DNA of 64,000 bases from Amblyornis subalaris (Eukaryota; Chordata; Aves; Passeriformes; Ptilonorhynchidae). Positions within the stretch are counted from its first letter, which is position 1. Each line of letters opens with the position of its first letter. Positions 12,561 through 25,110 of the stretch are shown in pieces. Below the pieces are notes generated by a model, which saw only the letters and a list, made by a program, of their open reading frames with translations, searched no databases and had not been told where the DNA came from. The DNA is taken from positions 6,631,127 through 6,695,126 of the forward strand of contig JACAXG010000031.1 in the NCBI GenBank assembly GCA_018881555.1, read 5' to 3'. A program made the translations under genes and the position numbers.

Positions 12561-13884
12561 GCCTGAAGACTCTTGCTTAAAATGTGCCTAGGGTTGAAAA
12601 TTCAGTGCAGCAGTCTATCATTGCTGCAAGCATCCAAATGCCTTAAAAAAAGGTTGCAGCTCCTTTATGGGGTGCATTGCTTGATGGAAGATGCTGCTGT
12701 CAATCCTCCAAGTATGCATTTGCATTGCCTGGGAGTGTCACCCTGTCTGTACAAACTTGAATTAAGGGCTTAAAGTATTANGTTATGGGGGGAAGGAGCA
12801 GAGGAGAAGAGGAATTTAGAACCTTGACCAAATANAGAATTTAGGCCAAAAAGTTGCCTCTTAGCTCCATGCCATTTTCCTTGTTAAAATTCAGTAGAAA
12901 TGTAAAAGGAAGAGGAATAATTGGNTGATGAGTTGCTGCATGAAAATTTCAAGGAGGAGTTTCTGTTTTGTGGCTCTGTATCAAGAGCTTTCTTACTACA
13001 TGACTGTTTAATAAAATGAGTGGAGAAGTGGTTGAAAATATGGGTGTATTGAAGATTACTACAGTAAACTGTCGTTAAATGACCAAGATCGTTTGCCCTG
13101 TGTAACTGCTGTGCCCGTGGTGGTGCCCTGAACACCAAATCCTGTCAGGCTCTGGGCACCTCTAGAGTGCTTGCTTTACAGGTTTCTTGGCACCTTTCAG
13201 CAGTGGATGGAGGAAGAATGTACCAGACTTGTTGGAACAGAGTGGTCTATGAGTGCATGGAAAAAATTCTTCCAGCCATACCATGACTGGAGAGAGGGTG
13301 TGTCCCATGCAGTTTGGGATGGGAAAGATTGTTTCCTGGAGGCAATCATCGTCCTCCCGTGGCTGCCTCTCCCCAGAGTGAGCTCAGAGGCATGTGTAGG
13401 AGGAGACCCATTCATCGTGGCCCAGTCTGCTGTCAGAGCCCGCTCCTGTGTGTGGCTGTAGGGATCTGCCTTGGAGATGTGCTCCTTTAATCCGTTCACG
13501 CTCTGCCCGTGGAACGCGGCCTTTGTGCTCGACATCGTGGTGCCCTGCTCGGTCTTGCAAGCAGAGGAGCAAGGCAGTCTTCCTTCTTCCTTGTGCCTCA
13601 TTTCCATGACAATAATGAGTGAATCCAGCATTTTAAACATTGGAAAGGATTTAGACCTAGCTATGCATTCATTTTGGATTTTCTTATTTGTGGTTCCTCA
13701 AGGCACAAGTTTAAAAAACTAAATCAGAAGGTATATGTTTTGCAATCAGGTCACTAGTAATGAAATAGCAAACTCGATCTTTTACCTGTTAGTAGATCAG
13801 ACTTCCAGTCATTTGTCTTAATGTTTGGTTACTTATTTAATAGCTGGTGGGAAAAAAAAAAGGGAGAGGGGCTGTTTCATGGTC
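12561..13884. other. Non-coding sequence including a CpG-rich patch
   Basis: No recognised gene. The GC-richer part, 13180-13580, is described separately. An A-rich run lies at about 13851-13862, just before a CR1 fragment. Small open frames occur on both strands but overlap each other and have no known domain. Confidence 0.55.
13180..13580. other. GC- and CpG-richer patch of unknown nature
   Basis: This patch stands out from its AT-rich, CpG-poor surroundings. Between 13492 and 13551 there are eight CpG dinucleotides in 60 bases. Open frames overlap here on both strands (13171-13461 forward; 13197-13640 reverse, 147 codons), which follows from the low AT content. I recognise neither peptide. 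It could be a small regulatory CpG cluster, a worn repeat or a non-coding exon. The sequence does not decide between these. Confidence 0.35.
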
Positions 13885-13965
13885 TGTGGAGGGCCAGGAG
13901 TTGGCCTCAATGATCCTTCTGGGTCCCTTCTTCCAACTCAGCATATTCTGTCATTTTGTGATCAT
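13885..13965 (+). mobile_element. CR1 LINE 3'-end fragment
   Basis: The segment reads GGGCCAGGAGTTGGCCTCAA, then TGATCCTTCTGGGTCCCTTC, then CCAACTCAGCATATTCTG. This is the typical last part of a CR1 3' untranslated region, ending in the degenerate octamer zone (ATTCTGTCATTTTGTGATC). It is strongly 5'-truncated, with no reverse transcriptase sequence, which is normal for CR1 copies. Divergence from the usual pattern suggests an old insertion. Orientation is plus. Confidence 0.8.
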
Positions 13966-16900
13966 TTATTCAGCATTTGGGGAAAGTTAGTCCAGATTTA
14001 AGGTGTCTGTTTCAGTGTGCTCCACCTCTGAGCTGCATGATCTGCTTCTAACCAAGGGCTTTGTGCAGCATGGAGGATCGTGATGTATCCAAGATAAAAA
14101 GGCAGGCCACATTATGGTATTTCCCTCCCTTTTGCTTTTATACTTTCACAGAGCAGAGGAATGTTTTCCCTCATGTATGTTGAAGGAATCAGTGAGTAAC
14201 TTTGGGAAAATAAAATTACTTTCTTGGAAGACATAGGGCTTAAACCTAATACTGAAGCAGCAGGTGAAAAATCATAGTGAAGCTGGTTTTAATGTGGGAA
14301 GTGGAGAATGTGTAATTGAAACAGTATGCTGATGAAAAGGCATTATGTGAAGCTGTCAGAAGTCATTATAATACACTAATTAACACTCTTTGCACCTTAG
14401 CTTATGCTGTTGTGTGCTAATATTTCTTCCTCTTTTGCNTATTATATTCCTTAACCTTTTTTTGCAAGTATTTGGAGGCAGGCAGTGGTATTTCCTGTAT
14501 TTTTATCTTTTAAATGCTTTGTTAGAAAAACCTGTCACCTGTATAATATGGATTTTCCTCTTGATAGCAATTTAATGTGTGTGCTTGGGCTTTTGTTTTC
14601 CTAATGCTTAAAACAGATTATAGCACAGATTATATTTCATCCTAAGAAGATAATGTCAGATTGTAAAGCGAAAACTTTATTCTGTGCACGCGACTGATAC
14701 TTTCCCTTGCTTGGGGCTTATCTCCTTCATGTCGTGAGCCTTTTCTGGAGAAAGCCTCCTGAACATAACGAATTGAAACAACCCAATAGATCTTCATACT
14801 TCACAGGACTTCTGGAAGTGCTTCAGTGTGAAATCATGCTGCTTAAAATGCCATCATAGGGTTTATGCATGACCTAAGGAAATAACAGCTTAAGCGATGG
14901 GTAGGGCAGGAATTGGTTCCATGAATGAATTTCATCCAGTGCACTGAATTTAGCTAATAATGCTTTAGACCGATTACCATGATCTTTACATACTTAAGAA
15001 TTTTGCCACTGCTGCTCTGCTATTCTCCCTAGCACNTCTACTACCGTGAAGTTTAATGCCTGCTACAGATTTTCAGTGCCTTTCTAGGCTCCAAAATACG
15101 AAAGGCNGGGCATAAGCTGATGCCCAGGCATTGCCCTCTATGCCCATGAGCCCTCCATCCCCAGATATGCCAACTGATTCCAAGCACTGACAGGGCTTCC
15201 TGCTGCTCAGATATGTTTATCCATCTGAAAAAACCTTGCCTCAGTTAATATTTTCTGAATGGAAGAACCAAACATTAAAGATGAAAAGGGGGAAAGTACC
15301 ATGTGTTAAAGTAAATCTTGGATNAGAACAAACACAGTGAAATCAGACTCTAGTTTCTCTCCCCAGTGATGGATTTGAGACAGGAGCAGTTCTTTCAATC
15401 CTGAAGTATTTAGAGCAATTCTGCTTTTTTCTGAGGCCAAACATGGAAAACTTTAGTACAGCAGGGGGATAAGCTCTCAACAGAGGATTCTGTTTATGGA
15501 AACTGTTGTGCAATCCATGACTGTCACGGCTTTTCTTGCTCCAGTGTGCATGCCCACATACACATCCCTGCTGAAAAATACCATTTACAGTTAATGCCTT
15601 AGGCACATCTCCAGTGTAGTGAACATGTATAATTTCTAACATAATATTATGTGGTAACTGTTGGCAAACTGTTCGCTCCATGATGGAAGTCAGCTTAGAT
15701 TAATTACTTCTTGATGTTAGGAAATGGCAGCTCTGAGAGGTACAAGCTGTCCCGTGTGCTTCAGAGGCAAGTTACTGTCACGTCCAGGCTGGTTCCTCCT
15801 GTAAGTCACCACGTTGGATGATCCAGGAACACACAAATCTATCAGAGGATGCTGCTGGTGCAGGGTGGGGATACCAGGCAGGAAACAAGGTCTGGGCTGT
15901 GAAGGGGTAGCCTGGGGGAAGGGGGTCACTTCCNCTTAGGGGTACTGCTGGAAGGGTGGTTTTTCCTCGGGCTGTGGTTGCCATGATCTGTTCCTGAACT
16001 TTGACACTGATTGTGAAATCGTGTTTCCTCCTCTTTATGCTCTTTGCGTAATCCTGTGAGAAATNGCTAGATATGCATCAGTCCTAGTGCTGCTTCAGGA
16101 CTTCATAATTTCCCAGGATCCTGGGGATAAGGTGGGACCTCCTGGCTGGGAACCTGTTCTTCACTGAGTTTAGCAAAATATGTTTTACATAGGTGAAATT
16201 TTACAAAAGCACAAAAGGACAAGTTCGGCTGTTTGTGAACAGCCACCCTGAAACCCAGGCCTTTTGCTCCATGCAAGAAATATATAAAGAACACTTTTGG
16301 AAAAGCCTTTNGGTCTAGTATTTAGGGTTGTTTCTTCATAATAGCTCTTCCCTAGATTTGCTCTCAGTTTACAGACCTACTTGAGTGGTAAGAGAAACAC
16401 AAAAAATTGCTTANATCCTCATCTTCTCTTTTAATTCGACCAGAATGATTTCTGTAGTGAGACAGTCCTGCAATTTTAATTTGGAAGGTCTTTGCTGNCT
16501 TGAATAACACATATAATCTGAATTATACCTGGAAATTATAACTGTGTTGGAATCGTCTTTTAAAGCAAATTTGTTTGATTTGCTCAAGTTTCTTTTTAAT
16601 ACCAGATTGCTTTCTGTGTATGCCATTTTAGATCGATTGGTTTGCTTTTCTGCTGTCAAGGCTTGCTGCTCCGTTATTATTGGCAGCTCTGGAGCACTTT
16701 TAGTGTCCACTCAGTAAATTGAACATTCATCGAGGGTTGTTTTCCACAGCAGCTAATACGGTGCGTTGTTGCAGTTATTTCCTGCTTTGGTTTGTATTTC
16801 AGTCAGAAAATAATGGGATTTACCTCGACAGACCTGATTTTTTTTCCTTTGCTTAGTGAATGTGCTGTACCTACAAAACTTAGGATATGTTCAAGTAAGG

Positions 16901-17139
16901 AACCAATAAAAAAGGACATTAATATGGAATCTCTGAGATGAAACTTGTAGGTATGTAGTGTGCTGCCTGATATAATAAACTAACTTTCCAAATGTGCTGT
17001 AAGTACAAGAATTGNTTTTTTCCCTGGCCAGATTGTGCTCTCCATTTGGAGAAGATGATTTATTCCTTCCTTTTTTTTTTGATTTGGTAGAAAACAAACG
17101 ACTTAACACTAACACTAGAAGATTTGCACTTATATGACA
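13966..17139. other. Non-coding sequence between two CR1 fragments
   Basis: No supported gene. Mostly AT-rich unique DNA, with one GC-richer block at 15721-16000 listed separately. A long T-run near 17072-17081 lies shortly upstream of the second CR1 fragment. Confidence 0.55.
15721..16000. other. GC-richer block, possibly a worn mobile element
   Basis: The block has a higher GC content and an LTR-like or repeat-like word composition (for example TGTCACGTCCAGGCTGGTTC and the G-rich stretch near 15910-15928). I cannot match it to a named family and see neither terminal TG...CA ends nor a target-site duplication. Short open frames on the minus strand are not recognisable. Confidence 0.2.
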
Positions 17140-17390
17140 GGGGGGAATGGCTTTAAACTGACAGAGGGCAGGGTTAGCTTAGCTATTAGGAAGAAATTCT
17201 TCCCTTTGAGGGTGATTGAACAGGTTGCCCAGAGAGGTTGTGTACTCCCCNTCCCGGGAAGTGTTCAAGGCCGGATTGGATGGAGCCCTGAGCAACCTGC
17301 TCTAGTGGAAAGTGTCCCTGCCCATGGCAGGGGGTTGGAAACAGGTGATCTTTCAGGTTCCTTCCAACCCAAACCGTTCTGTGATTCTGA
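17140..17390 (+). mobile_element. CR1 LINE 3'-end fragment
   Basis: This is a clear CR1 3' end. In order it contains GGAATGGCTTTAAACTGACA, AGGAAGAAATTCTTCCCTTT, CAGGTTGCCCAGAGAGGTTG, GAAGTGTTCAAGGCCGGATT, GTCCCTGCCCATGGCAGGGG and CCTTCCAACCCAAACCGTTC, finishing with the octamer-like tail ATTCTGA. It is 5'-truncated at about 250 bases, with no coding part left. Relative to the usual CR1 pattern about ten bases seem to be missing after GAGGGTGATTG. An open frame across it is a by-product of the element and not a gene. CR1 is the main retrotransposon of birds and other reptiles. Confidence 0.95.
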
Positions 17391-20300
17391 GAAATCTATC
17401 AGGCAGTCAACAAGAGTTTTCTAAATCTCACTCTATTACTTTCNGTAGCACTGTCAGATATTTATAGTAAAAGCAATTATGTTTGGTGGGGGTGGTGGTG
17501 ATGGGGACAGACAGGATGGAAAGTGGTTATAAAATGCCATTTCTCGCAAATGGTAGATGTCAAACAAAATGTAAAATCTAAAGGTGCCATGTAAGCTCTG
17601 TTCTCAGAACCTTTGTTTGGAAGACATGAGTTTTACTGACAGCTTATGACAGGAAGCTTACATTTTCCAGGGTGGGCTGAAATGTGTCTGAAACCGATGG
17701 CAGTCAATCTCAGCCATTCATATTTCTGGTTTTCACATTTTGCTGCAGCTAGAATGAAATGAAAAAAGCCCTAAAGAAGCACAAACGAAGTAATTGGAAC
17801 CTAATCATGCTTAATTATTAGGCATGTGTTTAATTTTAGGCATGTAAATAGGCCTGCTGAAGGGAAAAGGACATATTCCTTTCATTGCCTAATAAGACTT
17901 TTGTCATATGTACGCTCTTCAAGTAGTTGGATGTTTCTGATATTTTAACAGAAGGATCCTTGCAGTCATCCAGTTACACAGGATTTTTTGTTAAATAGGG
18001 TTTAACTCTTCATTAGAGTTAGTTATATAGGCTTTAAATTTTTCCCTGAGAATAAATAACCTGACAATAGGATTAGCAAAATTGATAATGTAGCCATGTT
18101 TCATTGCCTNACTTAAGGCTTATACCCAGGTATACAACCCTTTTTATTTACTTTCATCCTTTTCATCCTTTCTTTTCCCCACATGTTCCTCACTGTTTGC
18201 ATTGAGCCTTTGTTGCCATTGCTAAATGTAGGGGCAATTTATCCTTGGTTTCTGTTAATGATCGCACATAGCATTATTAATTTCTCATTTAGAGGGGACC
18301 TGTTGATATATTTTTATATATTATCCAGACTGGATGCTTAATTTTGCCCAAGGACAGGCATTTTTGTGGCACTAGAAGCCTGACCGAAATAGCAAAGTTT
18401 TTGTTTCTGTGTCATACATTGGCACAGGCAGAACTTTTACGTGAATGCATCTTCCTGCTTAAAGTGTCCACATCAGAGTTAGGTTACACAATTACAGTAG
18501 TAAAAACATGTATCTTCATACCATCATAGGAAAAATTACTTACACAATAAAGAATTGTATTTTTCACCATAAAAGCTAAGAGTTTGAAACATCTNTGTAT
18601 CTGGCGCTAACGGGACGGTATTTTACAGGGATGCTTTCTGTTTGCAGCATGTATTATTTGAGCAGAAGTGTGTTGCATTTGAGCTTAGACTTAGATCTGT
18701 TTTTTACCTCTAGAGATATATAGCATAAGTTTTCACTTCTGAAAGTTCATCTGTGCTGACATTCTCATTTTTAACTCATTAGGAGCCTCTAGAGCAGCGA
18801 GGCTGAGGTATGCTTTGTGGTCCTGTATTTATGTATCTCTTGGGTAACAGTAGAGCCTTGAAAGCTCCAGAGAACTGAGTTTCAAAGAACACGGCAAGCC
18901 AAAAGGTTGACTAAAATCATGTGTCCCTGCACCTAACCCCATCACCCCAGTCGTTTTCAATTGTCCATAGTCATATGCTTTTCAGTCTTGTTCAATAACA
19001 GGTTTGCAGACCTTTGACATCTCTATTTAAAAATGAACTGACAGCTTTCCAACAACAGCTGGTGAAAGGCACTTCTAACTGTTCATTANGAAATGGATTA
19101 AAAAAAAGCATGTAGTTTCGTGTTTCCTACTTTGTCTCCAAATTCAAACCAATATTTACTGAATTTTTTGTTTCTGCTTGACATTGATTTAGCTTATATG
19201 TAATATGTGCTTTTTACTTCACTAAACATTTCCTTATGTGGGAAGTGCGAAACCAACAGTCTTGGCATGGTGTGTCAGCATTGTGAGTAAATTTTGTAAT
19301 TGGTTGAATTGCTTTTAAAATGTTACCTACATTAACTTCCTCAGGTGCTGCATCTCCAGTTTTTCTATACAGTTCAAAAAGACCACACAGTTGATTGCAA
19401 TTTGAATTGTTTTTACAATTTAAACATAGCAAATTGAAATTTAACTTGAGGCATCCCATTGAAATACAGTAGCAACCATTGGTAATATTTCTCTCTAAAT
19501 TACTTTATAAATAGGTCAATTTCTCATTCATATTCCTGATTAATCTAAGCAGCCATGTATAGAGGGAAAGTCAGGGTTTTTCTGGAGTCAGCTGGCAAAC
19601 GTTGTAACAAGGAAATAGTTTTATTACATAAAAGCCTGTCCACACACTTCCACATTCCTCAATGCAAATTTTAAAGCTAATTTCCATTTCAGTATTCAGA
19701 TATTTCCTTAGACTGATGGCTGGAATTTTCTTAATAATATGAAGTACATGTCTGTGTGTTTATGAAAAATCTGAAGGCTTAAATTTTCAGTGATGGCAAT
19801 AATCATCATGTAAGCAAAAAGCATTCATCTCCCTGCTCTGATCTTCAACCACTGCTATCATGCTATTGAAAGCTCCCCAAATATGTTCAATTTGCTTTCA
19901 TACTTCGATCCCTGACTCTTCTCTTGAGTTCCCCCAGGGCAACATTCCACTTCCCTGACCATCTTGTATGTAAATTGTTTTCAAATGAGTGAATTAATCA
20001 ACACTGCAGAACTTTAATTGAAAATACAACTGATGATGCATGTCAGTTCATTCAAGTTAGAAATATATTTTAATTTTCATGTTCCCCAGAGCAATTAGCA
20101 TCTCTTACTTTAACTTTTCAACCCTTCAAAATTACGTAGGGATTTTAACCTGAAAAATGCCAAAATTACCATTGTCAAATGCCAACTTTTAACTTCCCTT
20201 CTGTTAAACGCTGGGAAAACATCTTAAGAAATATTTATTCATCAAAAAATTTCAAAGACAAACAAGGAAGAAGCTCCTACCAGGAGATAAACGATGGCAG

Positions 20301-23300
20301 TAGCTGTGTGAGGGGATAGCCTGGTGGCTATCACAGACAAACATTTTATGCCAAGTATTNGACTTTTTTTCTTCTGCAGTTGTACCTCCAGTTCATTGCT
20401 AATACAGTTGTTACTGCTGGCCTCGAGTAATGCCTTCCCCACCTTTTTCAGGATATTAAATGAATAAAGTGGTTCATGTGATTCAAACAGCTGTACTAGG
20501 AAGGAGGTGGGGGTTTTTTAAACTATTCTTATTTTTAAATTGAAGAGCTTATTAAAAAAGAAGCACTTCAGTAAGTTAAATTACTTAATGCTGCACATCC
20601 TTGGAACCCTAATCACTTCCAGATGGAGCAATTCATACTTCTAAGAGAGCACTAATTTTAAAGTGAATCGGGGGTTTGGGTATCTGCATCTTAGAGCACC
20701 CTTGTACATTGCAGAGCCAAAGCCCTTAAAAAATTAAGCAATCTAGTTTTGAAAATAAGTACTTTATTTTTAAACTTTATTTAAGTAGTTCCCATTAAAA
20801 CCAGATTTTATTTCCTGCTGCTGTTCGTGTGGTACTCATAGGCATTCTTTTGAAACTGCAGTAAACAGAGGCAGGAGAATAGGAAATGCAATTTGGTGAA
20901 ATACCTCTGGAAAGGCAATCTCTGTGTAGGTGAAAGTGAGACAACTTTATATGTGCCATTCAAGGCACTTCATAGTAATTGCTGTCTTTGCTAGAAATCT
21001 GTTTCTCCTCACACATCTTGTTTTTAAATCCCATTTTCAAGTTATCTTTTACAGTTAATTGCTTTCAGTAACTAACCCATTTTTTTTTTTGTCTTGTGGG
21101 CTTGAGGAAATGAACACACCACTCACTGTTGCAGTGTTCAGACATCCTCTCCGTAAAATCAATGCAGAATCACAGTGTCATGACTCGCTTCTTGGCCTCT
21201 TGGGGCAGTTTCTTACAACAGCGACGATTTGTTAGTGATCTAAACATGATGTAGAAGGGTCTTTTTCTGAACAGTGTTACACAGGCTCGTATTCCCTGGA
21301 AAAAGGGTTAAGTACGTAGTGTCGTTTGTTGCTCAGAGCCATAACTCTCCTTAGAGAGTGGGGAGAGAGTCTCTGTCTCTGCAGTTCAANGGAAAACTTA
21401 GTAAATATCAAGCAAATACAACTTCTATAGACAATTCTAATTGAAATTTCAGATATTTCTAATTGGGAATGTTGTATTTCCTTCAGTGAGTGTGATTTCA
21501 AAAGATGGATACATTCATGGTTAGCCCCACTGCTTATTGCTGTTTCTTTGCTTAGCAGAGGAAAGGAGAGAATTGTACAACTTATCTAACACATAAGTCT
21601 AGGAAATGCTAAATCACATGTTCATTTTGCTGTACACATATATGTAAAAAATTTAATATGGAGTTCTGTATAATTTTCTTTTTATGTTGGGGTTGGTAGA
21701 GTGTAGTCTGGGAAAGATGGTAAATCATGGAAAATGATAGACATCATTTTTCTCTTTGTGCTCAGGAGAAAAAGGGGAAGCAGCAAGGGAGTTGTACTGG
21801 AATAAACCAGGTTGTAAGGACCAAGTGAATCATGCCACATTCACTGGCACGTTGATACCGAGATAACACCAAATACATGTCATCATTTCTTACCTTGTGA
21901 CTTTTTCTATTTGTGTGGTGATTTCTTGGACAGCCAAAGGCAGGTTCCAAATCACACCCCGTTGTCCCTAAAGATGACGTGAAGGGCTGGCACTGGAACC
22001 TGCCCAGGACATCGCATCAGCTCAGTGATCTGAGTAACTGTCATTGCTTCTAATAGCCAAGGAAAAAGCTGCAGCAGAGCATGTGGCTCCCAGCCCACGT
22101 GTGCTGCTTTCCAGTCCTTCTTTAACATGCACCATTGTTGCTTTCCCCTGGAGACAGAGGTTTGATTTAATAATGAGTTCTGTTAGAAAAGAAAAAAGGT
22201 GCATTTTATCATGTTTTGTGCTTGTCAGAGGTGTTTTTATTTGCTTTGAAGTCACTCAGTTGAATCCTGAAACAAGCCTGGATTTTCTCTATGTTTTCTC
22301 CCTACCCACAGCTTCAGTAATGTATGTAGACATTTTATTGTTAAATATAAAGATATTTTAATTATCTGTAAATTTAAATTCCACATTTTTCCGTCACAGA
22401 TTGTCATAGAAAAACTAATCCTCAAAATATATCTTGGATCAAAATAGAGTGTATAAATTTTAGGAAGTTCAGTTGTTCCATGATTTTAGGCTAAGAATTT
22501 TTCCTACCATGACAATGAGTTTTTAAGTTGTATGTGGAACCTATTTTAATGATAATGTATTAGCAATTAATTTCTGAAAGCTACACTTTGTGTCATTACT
22601 ATATGTCTATGACAAACTCCACATACAGTTACTGGAACATACACATGGAACATTTTTTCTTATGTTGAATTTGTTAAATATTACTTGAGCAAAGGAGGAA
22701 AGATATTTTATAATTTTCTTGCTACAATAATCAGGTGATAATAACTTTAATATTGAGAAGCGTAAAGGAAAAGAGCAATGTTACGAAATACCACCATTAC
22801 ACAAATTACCAGCACATCATGAAACNCACATAAACCCGTGGTGTTAATGTTTGGCACTCTCCGGCTGTTGGAAATATCCCTCATTTTTGGGTTGTTGTTG
22901 GAAGTTTTTTTCTNTCAAAGGTTTGTATCAAAACCAGAAGTGTGTGCCTGGATATAGATTTACCAAATATGTTTATAAAAGCTGACACTGTAAAATGATC
23001 TAAAGTAAAACCACTTTTTTTCTGGAGCAGGTCATACTGTTGGGACACAAGATTTTATAGTGGCGTGTGTTGGTTCAGCATAGAATTTACAGACTTGAAA
23101 TTTTGCTACTGCTCATTTTATGAAAGCTAGATTACAAATGAAAGACTATGTATTCATGTGATATGCAAAGCCTAGGCCTGCCTTGCCAGCTGGTCAGCTG
23201 CCAGGTATAAATTATGCTGTAGGTATTTTCATGTAGAATATGGATAACATACTGCAATTTCTGTGTTTAATTTATTAAAGTACAGTGAAAAGCAATATAT

Positions 23301-25047
23301 AGTCAGCATTTGTGTCCTTTAACTGCACACTAGGCATATGCTTTTGTTCTAAATGTAATCAAAATTACGGTATCTCGGATACCACTTAGTGAAATCCATT
23401 GGCAAAGGCTGCAGTTTTTATTGTGATGACTATATTTTTACATGTCTTTAAACTAAATGGCATTGCTGTTGCTGCTGATTTTGGAGGCGATGTTCTTTTC
23501 CTTGCAGCACGGTGCACAGCTGCTTTGTGGAACAGGGAATGTGCTAAGGCGGGTGGTACTCCTACCTTTCAAGTCCGTACTAATAACAGGGAAAGAAATC
23601 AAAATCATTACTCTGATGCTCTTCCACTTATTTCTAGCACCTGCTCCAGGGGGGGCCACGGATAAATTCTTAAGTAGTCCCATGGCTCAGTTTAAAGTGC
23701 CTTCGTGTATATTGCCAGCAGTTTTCTTGTGTTCAGAGGAACATCCCACAGGCACAGACTCTCTTGGAAGATCATTATAGCGTAGGATATGTGGCTTAGT
23801 ATAGTTTAAAAAAATTCACATGCAAATCTTCCATTTGGACTCAGTACAGGTATAGTGAGTAGAAAATNATTGCATGATGCCTTCTTCCTTCCTAAAGTAG
23901 CTTAGAAGTTGATGCAAAGTTGTCTTCGAAGANGTGTCTCCACGTATTTTATTTCCATCTGAGATGTCAGACATTCAAATAGTTTTCGAAAGTTGGGCAT
24001 CTACTCTTGGGGGCCAGGACGTCTTTATTTTAGCTAGTCCATAAGGAAATTTGAGTTTTAGGGAAATATTTATGCAATAAATATTTATTTATATCAATAT
24101 TTATTGTTAACCATCATTATCTGATCTCTGCTGCATAAAGAAGGTCTTGTTTCACTTTTTAAATTCCTTTAAAATTTGCTTAGTATTCCATCCATGAGGG
24201 TATAAACCCTGTCCAAAGAAAAAGTTTTATCTTGTGGTCCTGACACACAATAAAAAAATAAAAAAAACAACTATCCTTTGTAGTCAGGGCAAAATTTGGG
24301 TTCTGAGCCAAAATCTATGGGCTTCTCTAGCCTCTGTATAGTGAATTAAAACCCCAAATATTTTTATAGCTATAACCTTGAGCAGTTGTTTTGGGATAGA
24401 TACCAATAAATATAATGGGTCCATTGGGAAGAGACAGAGCATTTTCAGATTTATGAAGGGGAAAAAATCAATAGTCTCCCTGAGGCTGTATAAGTCATGA
24501 GTAGTACCAGTAGTTTTATGCAAAGTTGACAATATCATGAAATATAAACCCTTGGTTTGGAATTTTACCAGGAATTAAAGTGGCATTAAAAAGAAAAGTA
24601 AATGTTTTGGCATATGGATTAAGAAGGTGGTTTGTATTTCTTATCGTTTTGCACTGCAAATTCCTTTCAACTGAGCAATAAAAGACGGTTCAGAAAAGAT
24701 TTAAGAAGAGTTTGGTTCTCAGTCCACATGTCTCATCTGAATTATGTCTTTCACCACCCCCTATTAAATGCGTCTGTCTCTGAGGAATGCTCATTCAGTA
24801 AATGGCAGGTCACTCGGACTGCTCCTTAGCTAGCTGGATGCCATGGAATTAGGAATAGATGCCGAGTTTGAAACGGTTGTATGTGCTATTCACTCACAGC
24901 ATAGCAATAGCAACTGGATTGCAAATAAGCACATCTAAATACACAACAGTTTTGAGAAGTCATCTGGTTGCTCCCAGGTCTCCCTGACTACTTGTCCTCC
25001 TTTGCACATGCTGGTTTGCTTTTCAGGTTGTTGGTGGGTTTTGTCTC
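17391..25047. other. Non-coding unique sequence
   Basis: About 7.7 kb without a supported gene or sizeable repeat. Small contents: a near-duplicate TTAATT...TTAGGCATGT at about 17811-17845 (period about 19), a T-run at about 21080-21091, and AT-rich AATAAATATTTA clusters near 24073-24105. Reading frames are short and have no recognisable domains. Confidence 0.6.
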
Positions 25048-25110
25048 AAAAAAAAGGGAAAAGAAAAAAAAAATGCATTCAAGTTTAGATAGATAGATAG
25101 ATAGATAGAT
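25048..25110. repeat. A-rich tract followed by an (AGAT)6 microsatellite
   Basis: An A-rich, G-interrupted tract occupies 25048-25073. A short spacer follows, then six perfect AGAT units at 25087-25110. Tetranucleotide repeats of this kind are often length-polymorphic. The minus-strand frame here (containing IYLSIYL-type residues) is a translation of the repeat and not a protein. Confidence 0.95.

Noticed and set aside
13197..13640. 147-codon minus-strand open frame
   Set aside because: No recognisable domain, overlaps forward frames of similar length, and lies in the CpG-rich patch where stops are rarer.
17134..17424. 96-codon open frame
   Set aside because: It coincides with the CR1 3' end, which is untranslated sequence in the element.
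21160..21220. Minus-strand CR1 start suggested by AGAATCACAG
   Set aside because: The following bases do not continue into the CR1 3' sequence.
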